Source of the DNA: Candidatus Uhrbacteria bacterium
Lineage (GTDB): Bacteria > Patescibacteriota > Patescibacteriia > JACQSD01
NCBI GenBank assembly: GCA_016206165.1
Contig: JACQSD010000044.1
Coordinates: forward strand, 1-9,617
Length of the DNA stretch: 9,617 bases
Direction of reading: 5' to 3'
Shown here: positions 1-5,335 of the stretch, in pieces
Layout of the letters: each line of letters begins with the position of its first letter
Position numbering within the stretch: the stretch's first letter is position 1
Program-made: the position numbers and the translations under genes
Notes under the pieces: model-generated
What the model saw: only the letters and a program-made list of their open reading frames with translations
Told to the model about the DNA's origin: nothing
The model's database searches: none

Positions 1-1
1 C

Positions 2-577
2 TCGTATCCGCTCAATCTTTTGCTCGTCGCGGTTTTCTCGGGTCTCATCGGGTGGTCCATTGGGCCAACAATTGCATTTTATGGCATGGCGTTCAGACTG
101 AAGAAGTTTGCGAAATCACAAGGCATCATGCTGAAAAAGGGAGAAACATTGAATAATGAACAACGGGCAGCGTTCGCACGTTTTTCTGCAACAACACAAA
201 CGGACACATCACACAGCATTGTTTCGCAGGCGATGTTTGCCACTGCGTGCGCGGTGTTCGCGACGGCAGGCGTGGTATTCCTCACGAACTATGATTTCAG
301 TTTCTTAGGAGGATTCTTGTTCATTGCACTGCTCATCTTGGTCGCGATGGGTCTTCTCAACATCTTTTTCTATCGTTCGCGTATTGTTTCACTTGTTCGT
401 GCGTACATTGGGGTCGTGCTTTTCACCTTGTATCTCGTATTCGACTTTGACCGACTTGAGAAAATGGCAAACGATCAATCATGGGGCGCAGCGGTTGACA
501 TCGCCGTCAATATTTATCTCGATATTATTAATCTCTTCTTAAGCATTTTAGAGATTCTCGGAGACTCGTCAGATTAG
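2..577 (+). CDS. Bax inhibitor-1/YccA-like integral membrane protein, 5' end outside window
   Basis: The reading frame is open from base 2 to the stop at 575-577, so the true start lies upstream; the TTG at 20 is internal and falls within a hydrophobic segment (PLNLLLVAVFSGLIGWSIGP). What is visible is a polytopic membrane protein with hydrophobic stretches near window bases 10-90, 230-300, 305-370 and 385-440 and a final amphipathic/hydrophobic segment. The end, with DFDRLEK followed by VNIYLDIINLFLSILEILG, is the typical C-terminus of the Bax inhibitor-1 (PF01027) family, whose bacterial members are inner-membrane proteins proposed to conduct or control Ca2+/H+ leak or to modulate FtsH. About 190 residues are present of a usual 220-240. 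The next recognisable sequence, from 594, is a pfkB fragment, so the gene abuts a rearranged junction. The family call is fairly secure; the physiological role is not known. Confidence 0.75.
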   Translation, partial: SYPLNLLLVAVFSGLIGWSIGPTIAFYGMAFRLKKFAKSQGIMLKKGETLNNEQRAAFARFSATTQTDTSHSIVSQAMFATACAVFATAGVVFLTNYDFSFLGGFLFIALLILVAMGLLNIFFYRSRIVSLVRAYIGVVLFTLYLVFDFDRLEKMANDQSWGAAVDIAVNIYLDIINLFLSILEILGDSSD

Positions 578-593
578 TACTGTTCATGTCGTT

Positions 594-619
594 AAGCTCT
601 GTTTGCCGTACGGCGCGAA
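594..619 (+). pseudogene. Remnant of a pfkB gene, codons 33-41 (fragment B')
   Basis: These 26 bases match 2986-3011 of the intact pfkB gene with a single mismatch (TAC against TAT, synonymous). In the matching frame they read KLCLPYGAK, the distinctive cysteine-containing motif of this kinase. Similarity fades on both sides; downstream the frame ends within a few codons at a TAA. No start codon or promoter serves it. It is best read as debris from a second copy of the gene, left between the Bax-inhibitor-like gene and the small membrane proteins. The companion fragment, codons 1-21, lies about 1.45 kb downstream at 2072-2134, in the reverse of the order found in the gene. Confidence 0.7.
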
Positions 620-645
620 AGATAGTAGGTAATAGAAAATAACGT

Positions 646-831
646 ATGATTCTTAACCGAATCATCAGCAGAAGAATTATCTTGATTGTTGGGGTTGTTA
701 TTATTATGATTCTTGCAGCCGCCATTATTTGGTATGATCCAATCAATGAGTATGTGAGACAGATGCGATCACCGCGAGCCGCTGACGAGTATTATCTAGG
801 CTCTGGATGTCGTGGTGACATGATTTGTTAA
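646..831 (+). CDS. Small single-pass membrane protein, unknown function
   Basis: A 61-residue protein. The N-terminus is basic (LNRIISRR), followed by one long hydrophobic helix at about residues 11-29, then a polar tail of about 30 residues ending in GSGCRGDMIC with two cysteines. The arrangement predicts a positive N-terminus inside and a short tail outside, anchored by a single helix. No signal-peptidase II lipobox is evident and no family is recognised. The first residues (M-I-L-N-R-I-I-S-R) resemble those of the next protein if that one starts at its TTG (M-K-L-N-S-F-M-S-R), so the two may be diverged duplicates. No Shine-Dalgarno sequence is near the ATG. It is the first of four consecutive small membrane proteins, with an 11-base gap to the next. 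That it is a real gene is likely but not certain. Confidence 0.5.
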   Translation: MILNRIISRRIILIVGVVIIMILAAAIIWYDPINEYVRQMRSPRAADEYYLGSGCRGDMIC

Positions 832-842
832 GGTAATTAGCA

Positions 843-1214
843 TTGAAGTTGAATTCTTTTATGTCACGAACTAAATCCATAATCCTCATTGTCATTTTGA
901 TCATCATCGGGCTTTATGTGCTCGTTCTTACTGCAGTACCACTGTTAGGAATTGGCCCACACGGTTCCAGCTGTTATGAATTTGGGTATGAAGGTATCTA
1001 TTTTTTCAATCAACCATTGGTTCTTACTGATGTGGGTAAAGAAAATCAAAGAAGAGAGCAGGACGACCGACGCATTGCGTGTACTGCAAACTTATACCAA
1101 GGCGGCGTGACCAGATTCGAAATAGGTTGGTTGAGTGTTTACATCACCGCTCTACTTCTTTTGATTGTAGGAGCGGTGTATCACCGAAGAAAATCTACTA
1201 CCCCAGCTCAATAA
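843..1214 (+). CDS. Two-helix membrane protein with extracytoplasmic loop, unknown function
   Basis: A 123-residue protein with a hydrophobic helix at about 12-36, a polar loop of about 60 residues (containing C44 and C80, plus a charged patch KENQRREQDDRR), a second helix at about 95-112 and a basic tail (HRRKSTTPAQ). The topology suggests both ends inside and the loop outside, where the two cysteines could pair. The TTG at 843 is preceded by AAGG at 830-833, and starting there gives an N-terminus (MKLNSFMSR) like that of the preceding protein. An ATG at 861 would give a 117-residue alternative with no better upstream signal. The gene follows the previous stop by 11 bases and probably shares its transcript. 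No family is recognised. Confidence 0.55.
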   Translation: MKLNSFMSRTKSIILIVILIIIGLYVLVLTAVPLLGIGPHGSSCYEFGYEGIYFFNQPLVLTDVGKENQRREQDDRRIACTANLYQGGVTRFEIGWLSVYITALLLLIVGAVYHRRKSTTPAQ

Positions 1215-1244
1215 TTTTTCATTTATTTATTTTCACTAAAACAT

Positions 1245-1625
1245 ATGCGAAATACAACGTCGTGGTTCGTCGTAAAGATCGTGTTAGCAGGATCTATCCT
1301 TTATGCTCTTCTCGGGTTTCTTGATGGGATGCAGTTAGTCCAAGGATTCGATGATTTTTTTGTAAAGAGTATAACATTCATCAGTTCTCCCATTATTTTC
1401 TTTATCACCACAAGAGTCTTACTCAGGAATACTCCCGATGCGCCAGCCGTGAATAAAAGGAGTGGTCTAATCATCGCTGCTGTCCTGTTCTTCCTAATGA
1501 GCGTTGTAATATTTTCTGTGAGCGAAAAACAAATGCTTGTCTCACCGATCGTTTCGATCAGCATTGGGGCTTTGTTGTATGTTATAATAGTGACATTTCT
1601 GTACCGAGGCGTTACAAGATCATGA
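1245..1625 (+). CDS. Four-helix membrane protein, unknown function
   Basis: A 126-residue hydrophobic protein with predicted membrane segments at about residues 8-28, 40-60, 73-93 and 100-120, short loops and a basic C-terminus (YRGVTRS). The loop between helices 2 and 3 is basic (RVLLRNTPDAPAVNKRSG), which puts it on the cytoplasmic side by the positive-inside rule. No catalytic or binding motif is seen and I do not recognise the family. The ATG at 1245 follows a 30-base AT-rich gap without a Shine-Dalgarno sequence. It sits in the run of small membrane proteins between the two pfkB remnants and may be accessory cargo. Confidence 0.6.
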   Translation: MRNTTSWFVVKIVLAGSILYALLGFLDGMQLVQGFDDFFVKSITFISSPIIFFITTRVLLRNTPDAPAVNKRSGLIIAAVLFFLMSVVIFSVSEKQMLVSPIVSISIGALLYVIIVTFLYRGVTRS

Positions 1626-1646
1626 CATTTGAGGTCGTAAGAATTT

Positions 1647-2069
1647 ATGAATAATTCTAAACGCGGCTCAATCTGGCCAGTAATATTTGTTATTGGTAGT
1701 ATCCTATTACGAGAACTTGCTCTGCGCCATCAGTCCCTTTCACTATCATCTCTAACGCTGCAGTTTATTCTCTTTGTACTTCTTACTATTCAGGTGGTGT
1801 CACTTATATTGACAATGGGTACATTTCACCTTTTTCGATATGTTCTCCAGCGCGAGATTAGCGATGGAGTCATTCCAATTGATGAAACAAATCTTTATAA
1901 AAAAGATCAGGTATTACCAAAACGCTACGATCTGACGCGCTCAAAAACTCCATTGCTTTTTTGGTTTCGAATTCTTGTCAATGGTATTGCCGTCGCCGTT
2001 ATGTTATTGCTTGCGTGGGTGGGATTCTCATCGGCATGGTCCGTATTTACTAGTATCACGAGTATTTAG
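1647..2069 (+). CDS. Three-helix membrane protein with cytoplasmic loop, unknown function
   Basis: A 140-residue protein with hydrophobic segments at about residues 10-22 (short, broken by charges), 32-60 and 105-135. A polar, charged stretch of about 40 residues (around 65-103, ending KRYDLTRSKTP) lies between the second and third helices. GAGGT at 1631-1635, about 11 bases before the ATG, is one of the few Shine-Dalgarno-like signals in the window. The start is 21 bases after the preceding stop, consistent with a shared transcript. The stop at 2067-2069 is only two bases before the truncated pfkB copy at 2072, so the junction lies right at the end of this gene. The family is not recognised. 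Confidence 0.6.
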   Translation: MNNSKRGSIWPVIFVIGSILLRELALRHQSLSLSSLTLQFILFVLLTIQVVSLILTMGTFHLFRYVLQREISDGVIPIDETNLYKKDQVLPKRYDLTRSKTPLLFWFRILVNGIAVAVMLLLAWVGFSSAWSVFTSITSI

Positions 2070-2071
2070 CT

Positions 2072-2161
2072 ATGCTCGACCTTGTTTCCATCGGTGACAT
2101 TAAGCTCGACACGTTCGTTGTTTTGGACGATGCAACCCCATCTCTTTTCTCTTGTCAATAA
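2072..2161 (+). pseudogene. Truncated 5' copy of pfkB, codons 1-21 then unrelated sequence (fragment A')
   Basis: An ATG at 2072 opens a 29-codon frame whose first 21 codons read MLDLVSIGDIKLDTFVVLDD plus A, against the start of the intact kinase at 2890. Over 63 bases there are 10 mismatches. In codons 4-21 all seven differences are synonymous, so both copies diverged while protein function was maintained; the break came later. After codon 21 similarity stops and the frame runs into unrelated sequence, ending at TAA 2159-2161. The similarity begins exactly at the start codon, with no shared upstream sequence. The tail of this remnant contains the -35 box of the following HEPN gene. A short peptide could still be made, but a non-functional remnant is far more likely. 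Confidence 0.8.
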
Positions 2162-2180
2162 GAACAAAAAACGATATAAT
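2152..2180 (+). promoter_or_regulatory. Sigma70-type promoter of the HEPN/MNT pair, giving a leaderless mRNA
   Basis: TTGTCA at 2152-2157, a 17-base spacer and a perfect TATAAT at 2175-2180. Initiation about 7 bases past the -10 box falls on or within a base of the ATG at 2187, so the transcript should be leaderless. The promoter gives the pair expression independent of the upstream membrane-protein genes. Confidence 0.75.
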
Positions 2181-2186
2181 TCCTCT

Positions 2187-2573
2187 ATGCAATACATTCA
2201 AAAACACATCGCGTTCTGGAAAGAGTCTGCAGAACGGAACCTGAAAACAGCGAAGGATCTTTATAAAACAAGACACTTCGATGCGTGCTTATTTTTTTGT
2301 CATTTAACCCTTGAGAAATATCTCAAAGCACGAGTCATTCAGCGAACAAGTACGGCGGCTCCGTTTACGCATGACCTTGTCGTTCTCGCTCGTGTCGCAC
2401 ACTTTACGCTCACCAATGAACAAGAAACGCTCCTGCGCACGGTTAATTCCTTTAATATCAGTGGGCGCTACGACGACTATAAACTCCAATTCCACAAAAA
2501 AGCGACGCAGGCGTATACAAAGAAATATCTCGGCAATATTGACGCATTATACCTATGGCTTCGACAACACTAA
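2187..2573 (+). CDS. HEPN domain protein of a HEPN/MNT gene pair
   Basis: A 128-residue all-helical protein spanning one HEPN domain (PF05168 type). Visible signatures are WKESAERNLKTAKDLYKTRH (residues 11-30), FFCHLTLEKYLKARVI (36-51), FTHDLVVL (60-67) and SGRYDDYK (92-99), in the order usual for this family. HEPN proteins encoded beside minimal nucleotidyltransferases often form toxin-antitoxin pairs in which the HEPN protein is an RNase. Here no R-X4-6-H catalytic motif is present: the nearest Arg-His pairs are R53-H62 and R94-H103, both too far apart, so RNase activity is doubtful. The ATG at 2187 sits just past a perfect -10 box; an in-frame TTG at 2082 would run through the pfkB remnant and is rejected. 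The gene overlaps the next by 19 bases, implying translational coupling. Confidence 0.85.
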   Translation: MQYIQKHIAFWKESAERNLKTAKDLYKTRHFDACLFFCHLTLEKYLKARVIQRTSTAAPFTHDLVVLARVAHFTLTNEQETLLRTVNSFNISGRYDDYKLQFHKKATQAYTKKYLGNIDALYLWLRQH

Positions 2574-2881
2574 CGCCGCAACGTGCGACCGCTACAGCGC
2601 TGGATTTCAAAAAGCTCCTCAAACGGAAGCGCTTGCCATTTCGCGCACTCTATCTTTTCGGATCCTATGCGAAATTGAAACATCGTGCGTGGAGTGATGT
2701 TGATATTGCCGTCGTTTCAAATCGATTTGGAAAGGACTTTGTTCGGGAGAGCGTTACATTGAATGCGCTTGCGGATACCATCAATCCGCTCATCCAGGCG
2801 CATCCGATTCACCCGAGTCACTTGAAGGATAAATACTCCACGCTTGCCGAAGAAATCCGTCGACACGGAAAAAAGATATAA
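2555..2881 (+). CDS. MNT-family minimal nucleotidyltransferase, partner of the HEPN protein
   Basis: A 108-residue protein with the minimal nucleotidyltransferase signature G-S-X10-D-X-D: G36, S37, D48 and D50 within LFGSYAKLKHRAWSDVDIAV. In studied HEPN/MNT pairs the enzyme adds AMP units to the HEPN partner and so silences it. The C-terminal part (INPLIQAHPIHPSHL... EEIRRHGKKI) matches the usual end of this group, but where a third acidic residue is commonly found there is Q81, so metal binding may rely on two aspartates. The target tyrosine motif described for HepT (R-X4-H-X-Y) is missing from the partner, so the mode of control here is open. The gene starts inside the HEPN gene and ends 8 bases before the kinase GTG; its stop codon lies within the TATAAT box serving that kinase. 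Confidence 0.85.
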   Translation: MASTTLTPQRATATALDFKKLLKRKRLPFRALYLFGSYAKLKHRAWSDVDIAVVSNRFGKDFVRESVTLNALADTINPLIQAHPIHPSHLKDKYSTLAEEIRRHGKKI

Positions 2882-2882
2882 T
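2877..2882 (+). promoter_or_regulatory. Perfect -10 box directly before pfkB copy 1
   Basis: TATAAT at 2877-2882 ends 7 bases before the GTG at 2890 and overlaps the MNT stop codon. The nine-base string GATATAATT occurs here (2875-2883) and before the HEPN gene (2173-2181). No good -35 box is seen at 16-18 bases, so this may be weak or need an activator. If used, the mRNA is leaderless. Confidence 0.4.
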
Positions 2883-2889
2883 TGTATCT

Positions 2890-3861
2890 GTGTTCAACCT
2901 TGTTTCCATCGGTGACATCAAACTCGACACGTTCGTGGTCCTGGACGACGCGAGTTTGGAGTGTGAGCTGAAGGATCGGAACTGCAAGCTCTGTTTGCCG
3001 TATGGCGCGAAGCTTTTAGTAAAAACGTTTGAGCCGCAGATCGCGGGGAGCGCGCCAAATGTTGCTGTCGCACTTGCGCGGTTAGGGCTGAAGACTGCGA
3101 CGGTGAGCATGGTGGGCCATGATGCGACTGCGCATCTTGCAGCTGTGCGATTGAAGGAGGAGGGTGTAGCAACGCAGTATGTCGTTGAAAATAAGAAGAC
3201 GAAAAGCAGCTTCTCGATTGTGTTACTCTTCAAGGGTGAGCGGACAATGCTCACGGCACACGCTCCGCATAAATATCGCTTACTGAAATGCCCGCCGACA
3301 AAATGGCTCTACGTGTCGGAACTTGGTGAAGATTTCGAGGTGCTATACAAGGATGTCATTGGGCACGTCGAAAAGAAAAAAGTAAAGCTTGCATTGAATC
3401 CCGGGACTGTGCAGATCCGTGCGGGATACAAAAAGTTGAAGTCGATTTTGAAACGGACAGAAGTCTTATTTGTAAATAAAGAGGAGGGACATGCGCTGTT
3501 GCAGGAGAAGAATCATCTTGATATGGAGCGGCTCATCCGGACACTCTGGAAATTGGGACCCTCGACTGTCGTGCTGACGGACGGGAAAAACGGCGCGTAC
3601 GCGTTTGATGGTGGGGATATTTTGTTCGTGCCGAGCTTTCCATCGCACCGTGTGGAAACAACCGGAGCAGGGGATAGTTTCGCAAGCGCATTTTTGGCAT
3701 CCCGTATGTACAAGAAAGATCTCGGCGAATCGCTCAAATGGGGCGCAGTAAATTCCGCTTCTGTTATTGCAGTCGTCGGTCCGCAGCCCGGGCTCTTGCA
3801 CCGCAATGAAATTGAACGAAGATTACGGATACATCCAGAATTCAAAATATCCATTACATAA
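2890..3861 (+). CDS. PfkB/ribokinase-family carbohydrate kinase (copy 1)
   Basis: A 323-residue kinase, close to the usual 300-330. It phosphorylates a sugar or sugar phosphate with a nucleotide donor. The N-terminal substrate-binding part has GDIKLDTF (8-15) and AGSAPNVAVALARLG (52-66), a variant of the family GG-x-x-x-N motif. The signature VETTGAGDSF (255-264) carries the anion hole and the catalytic base D262; VLTDGKNGAY (228-237) is typical of the nucleotide site. A distinctive insert has C25, C32 and C35 in the motif CKLCLPYGAK, also recognisable in the second kinase of this window. Substrate cannot be read from sequence; the nearby aldolase makes a phosphofructokinase-like role possible. 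The GTG start is supported by the truncated copy at 2072, which begins with ATG at the same codon. Two remnants of a sister copy lie upstream. Confidence 0.88.
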   Translation: MFNLVSIGDIKLDTFVVLDDASLECELKDRNCKLCLPYGAKLLVKTFEPQIAGSAPNVAVALARLGLKTATVSMVGHDATAHLAAVRLKEEGVATQYVVENKKTKSSFSIVLLFKGERTMLTAHAPHKYRLLKCPPTKWLYVSELGEDFEVLYKDVIGHVEKKKVKLALNPGTVQIRAGYKKLKSILKRTEVLFVNKEEGHALLQEKNHLDMERLIRTLWKLGPSTVVLTDGKNGAYAFDGGDILFVPSFPSHRVETTGAGDSFASAFLASRMYKKDLGESLKWGAVNSASVIAVVGPQPGLLHRNEIERRLRIHPEFKISIT

Positions 3862-3877
3862 TTCCTTACAGTTTTAC

Positions 3878-3906
3878 TTGACGCGGTGTTTCAGAAGGCA
3901 TATTGT
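3878..3906 (+). promoter_or_regulatory. Sigma70-type promoter for the coiled-coil gene
   Basis: TTGACG at 3878-3883, a 17-base spacer and TATTGT at 3901-3906 (five and four of six consensus bases). Predicted initiation near 3913 leaves a leader of about 19 bases with no Shine-Dalgarno sequence before the ATG at 3932. No terminator is visible between the kinase stop at 3861 and this promoter. Confidence 0.6.
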
Positions 3907-3931
3907 AAGAGTACATTGATGTAACAAGTAT

Positions 3932-4207
3932 ATGGGTCAAGATTCAGCAACAACAATGGAGGATATCCTTGAAATTGTTACTTTTCTCAAGGATAACGGT
4001 GTGACACAGTCCGAACTCGATCGGCGATTGAATGAGGTCCGTGCAGAGATTACTGCAGCAAAGAGCGAAATTATGACGCATGTTGATAGTTTTATCGTGT
4101 TGCATCAGAAACTAGATACGGAACTTACCGCACTTCAATCAAAGTACGAACGTCTTGAAGGATACATACAGAAGCTCGCGAAACATCTGCAGCTGAGTCT
4201 TCAATAG
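3932..4207 (+). CDS. Small coiled-coil protein, unknown function
   Basis: A 91-residue soluble protein without membrane segments. Residues 8-35 (MEDILEIVTFLKDNGVTQSELDRR) look like a short helical region; residues 35-90 are strongly helical with heptad-like spacing of hydrophobic residues (VRAEITAAKSEI... LHQKLDTELTALQ... LEGYIQKLAKHL), indicating a coiled coil and probably an oligomer. No enzymatic motif is present and I do not recognise a named family. The gene has its own promoter (3878-3906) and its own hairpin terminator (4244-4267), so it is a single-gene transcription unit placed between the kinase and the aldolase. That suggests a separate role rather than membership of the sugar pathway. 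Confidence 0.7.
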   Translation: MGQDSATTMEDILEIVTFLKDNGVTQSELDRRLNEVRAEITAAKSEIMTHVDSFIVLHQKLDTELTALQSKYERLEGYIQKLAKHLQLSLQ

Positions 4208-4243
4208 CAGTGCATTGACAAGATAATAGGCAGCATGATTATG

Positions 4244-4267
4244 GGACGCTCGAAGAGCGTCCTTTTT
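4244..4267 (+). terminator. Rho-independent terminator after the coiled-coil gene
   Basis: A perfect 8-base-pair stem, GGACGCTC (4244-4251) with GAGCGTCC (4255-4262), a three-base GAA loop, and five T residues at 4263-4267. It closes the coiled-coil unit 36 bases after its stop and insulates the aldolase promoter immediately downstream. Confidence 0.88.
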
Positions 4268-4272
4268 AATGT

Positions 4273-4301
4273 TTGAGCAATAGAGAGAGAAGTGATATGA
4301 T
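4273..4301 (+). promoter_or_regulatory. Extended -10 promoter of the aldolase operon
   Basis: TTGAGC at 4273-4278, a 17-base spacer and TATGAT at 4296-4301, with TG at 4293-4294 one base before the -10 box (extended -10). Initiation about 7 bases past the box, near 4308, would leave only about 6 bases before the ATG at 4314, too short for a ribosome-binding site. Confidence 0.72.
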
Positions 4302-4313
4302 GAACCACATTGT

Positions 4314-5252
4314 ATGCTGGTTACATTGAAAAGTATTCTCACCCGCGCGAACAAGGGCAAGTATGCCGTTGGCGCGTTTAACGTGAATAATCTCGAGATT
4401 CTCGATGCCGTGATTCGTGCTGCGGAGAGAATGAGGTCACCCGTGATTGTGCAGACAAGCGAGGGTGGGGTACACTATGCAGGGATGGAGGAGGTCGTGG
4501 CGCTCATGCGTGTCGAGGCAAAAAAAGCGAAGGTTCCGGTCGCCGTGCACCTCGATCATGGGAAGGATGTCGCGCTTTTGAAAAAAGCAATTGCATCTGG
4601 CTACACGTCCGTGATGATTGACGGCTCGAGTCTTCCATACGCCAGGAACATTGCCGTGACAAAAGACATTGTCCGTCGCGCACATGCGAAGAATATATCC
4701 GTGGAAGCAGAGCTCGGCGCGATTGCAGGCATTGAAGATTTTGTGAGCGTGGCAGAGCGTGACGCACATTTCACGAGTCTAGAGCAGGCAGCGGACTTTG
4801 TACGGAAGACAAAATGCGATGCACTTGCGATTGCAGTGGGGACATCACATGGTGCATATAAGTTCAAGAGTGAGGCGAGATTAGATATTCGAAGGATACG
4901 AGAGATTAAGAAAAAGACGAGACTACCTTTAGTACTCCACGGCGCGAGCGGGATTTCGCCAGAGCTGTTGAAGCGCATGCACAAGCATTGTTCAGTGTTT
5001 GGTGACTGTGCACGCCTCGAAGGGGCGCGTGGCGTGTCTGATCGCATGATTCGCGCTGCAATCAAAGCGGGGATCAATAAGATCAACATTGATTCCGATC
5101 TCCGCATCGCGTTTACTGCAGCAGTCCGCGAACAACTTTTGAAGGATAAAAAGACCTTTGATCCGCGCGTCATCCTCGGCTCCGCACGCACGCTCATGCA
5201 GAAAGTGGTGGAGGAAAAAATGAAGTTATTTGGCAGTGCAGGGAAGGCATAG
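4314..5252 (+). CDS. fba: Class II (zinc) fructose-bisphosphate aldolase
   Basis: A 312-residue protein that reversibly cleaves fructose 1,6-bisphosphate to dihydroxyacetone phosphate and glyceraldehyde 3-phosphate in the cytosol. The class II barrel is clear: AVGAFNVNN (18-26); VHLDHG (78-83) with catalytic D81 and zinc ligand H82; E133 in VEAELG; zinc ligand H179 in GTSHG; zinc ligand H209 in LHGASG; and the phosphate-binding NKINIDSDLR (255-264). The segment RGVSDRMIRAAIKAGINKINIDSDLRIAFTAAVRE resembles the longer class II subgroup common in Calvin-cycle and thermophile enzymes. Related tagatose- or ketose-bisphosphate aldolases share this fold, so exact substrate specificity is less certain than class. 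The gene has its own promoter and, after an 83-base repeat-filled gap, is followed by the second PfkB kinase. Confidence 0.92.
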   Translation: MLVTLKSILTRANKGKYAVGAFNVNNLEILDAVIRAAERMRSPVIVQTSEGGVHYAGMEEVVALMRVEAKKAKVPVAVHLDHGKDVALLKKAIASGYTSVMIDGSSLPYARNIAVTKDIVRRAHAKNISVEAELGAIAGIEDFVSVAERDAHFTSLEQAADFVRKTKCDALAIAVGTSHGAYKFKSEARLDIRRIREIKKKTRLPLVLHGASGISPELLKRMHKHCSVFGDCARLEGARGVSDRMIRAAIKAGINKINIDSDLRIAFTAAVREQLLKDKKTFDPRVILGSARTLMQKVVEEKMKLFGSAGKA

Positions 5253-5259
5253 GCATTAC

Positions 5260-5331
5260 AGCTTCGTCAGCTTCATTAGCTTCAGTAGGACGGAACTAAA
5301 TAGCTAACGCAGCTAACAAGCTAAAGAAGCT
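5260..5331 (+). repeat. Intergenic inverted repeat built of 9-base AGCTTC and AGCTAA units
   Basis: Three AGCTTC words at 5260, 5269 and 5278 recur every nine bases. After a spacer of about 18 bases come AGCTAA words at 5302 and 5311, GCTAA at 5320 and a closing AAGCT at 5327-5331. The right half read on the minus strand gives the AGCTTC...AGCTT...AGCT series of the left half, so the element can fold into an imperfect hairpin. It fills the aldolase-kinase gap and may attenuate transcription or protect the mRNA. It has no T-tract, so it is not a classical terminator. Confidence 0.65.
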
Positions 5332-5335
5332 CAAT

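Noticed and set aside
20..577. Complete gene starting at TTG 20
   Set aside because: The frame stays open to the window start and the TTG is inside a hydrophobic segment typical of the middle of the family, so the gene is partial.
2082..2186. N-terminal extension of the HEPN protein from a TTG at 2082
   Set aside because: The extension runs through the pfkB remnant in a different frame and overlaps the -35 and -10 boxes; the ATG at 2187 gives a normal-length HEPN domain.
2790..3254. Minus-strand open frame (154 codons) across the start of pfkB copy 1
   Set aside because: It is antisense to well-supported genes and has no domain or upstream signal.
4215..4242. Promoter with perfect TTGACA at 4215 and GATTAT at 4237
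   Set aside because: The -10 match is modest with a 16-base spacer, and any transcript would start inside the hairpin terminator at 4244-4267; the extended -10 promoter at 4273-4301 serves the aldolase better.
4601..5197. Long minus-strand open frame (198 codons) across the aldolase gene
   Set aside because: It mirrors the high-identity aldolase coding sequence, has no recognisable motifs and no promoter; it is a shadow of the real gene.
5260..5331. CRISPR-like array from the short periodic words
   Set aside because: Units are nine bases with six conserved, far too short for CRISPR repeats and spacers, and they form an inverted repeat.
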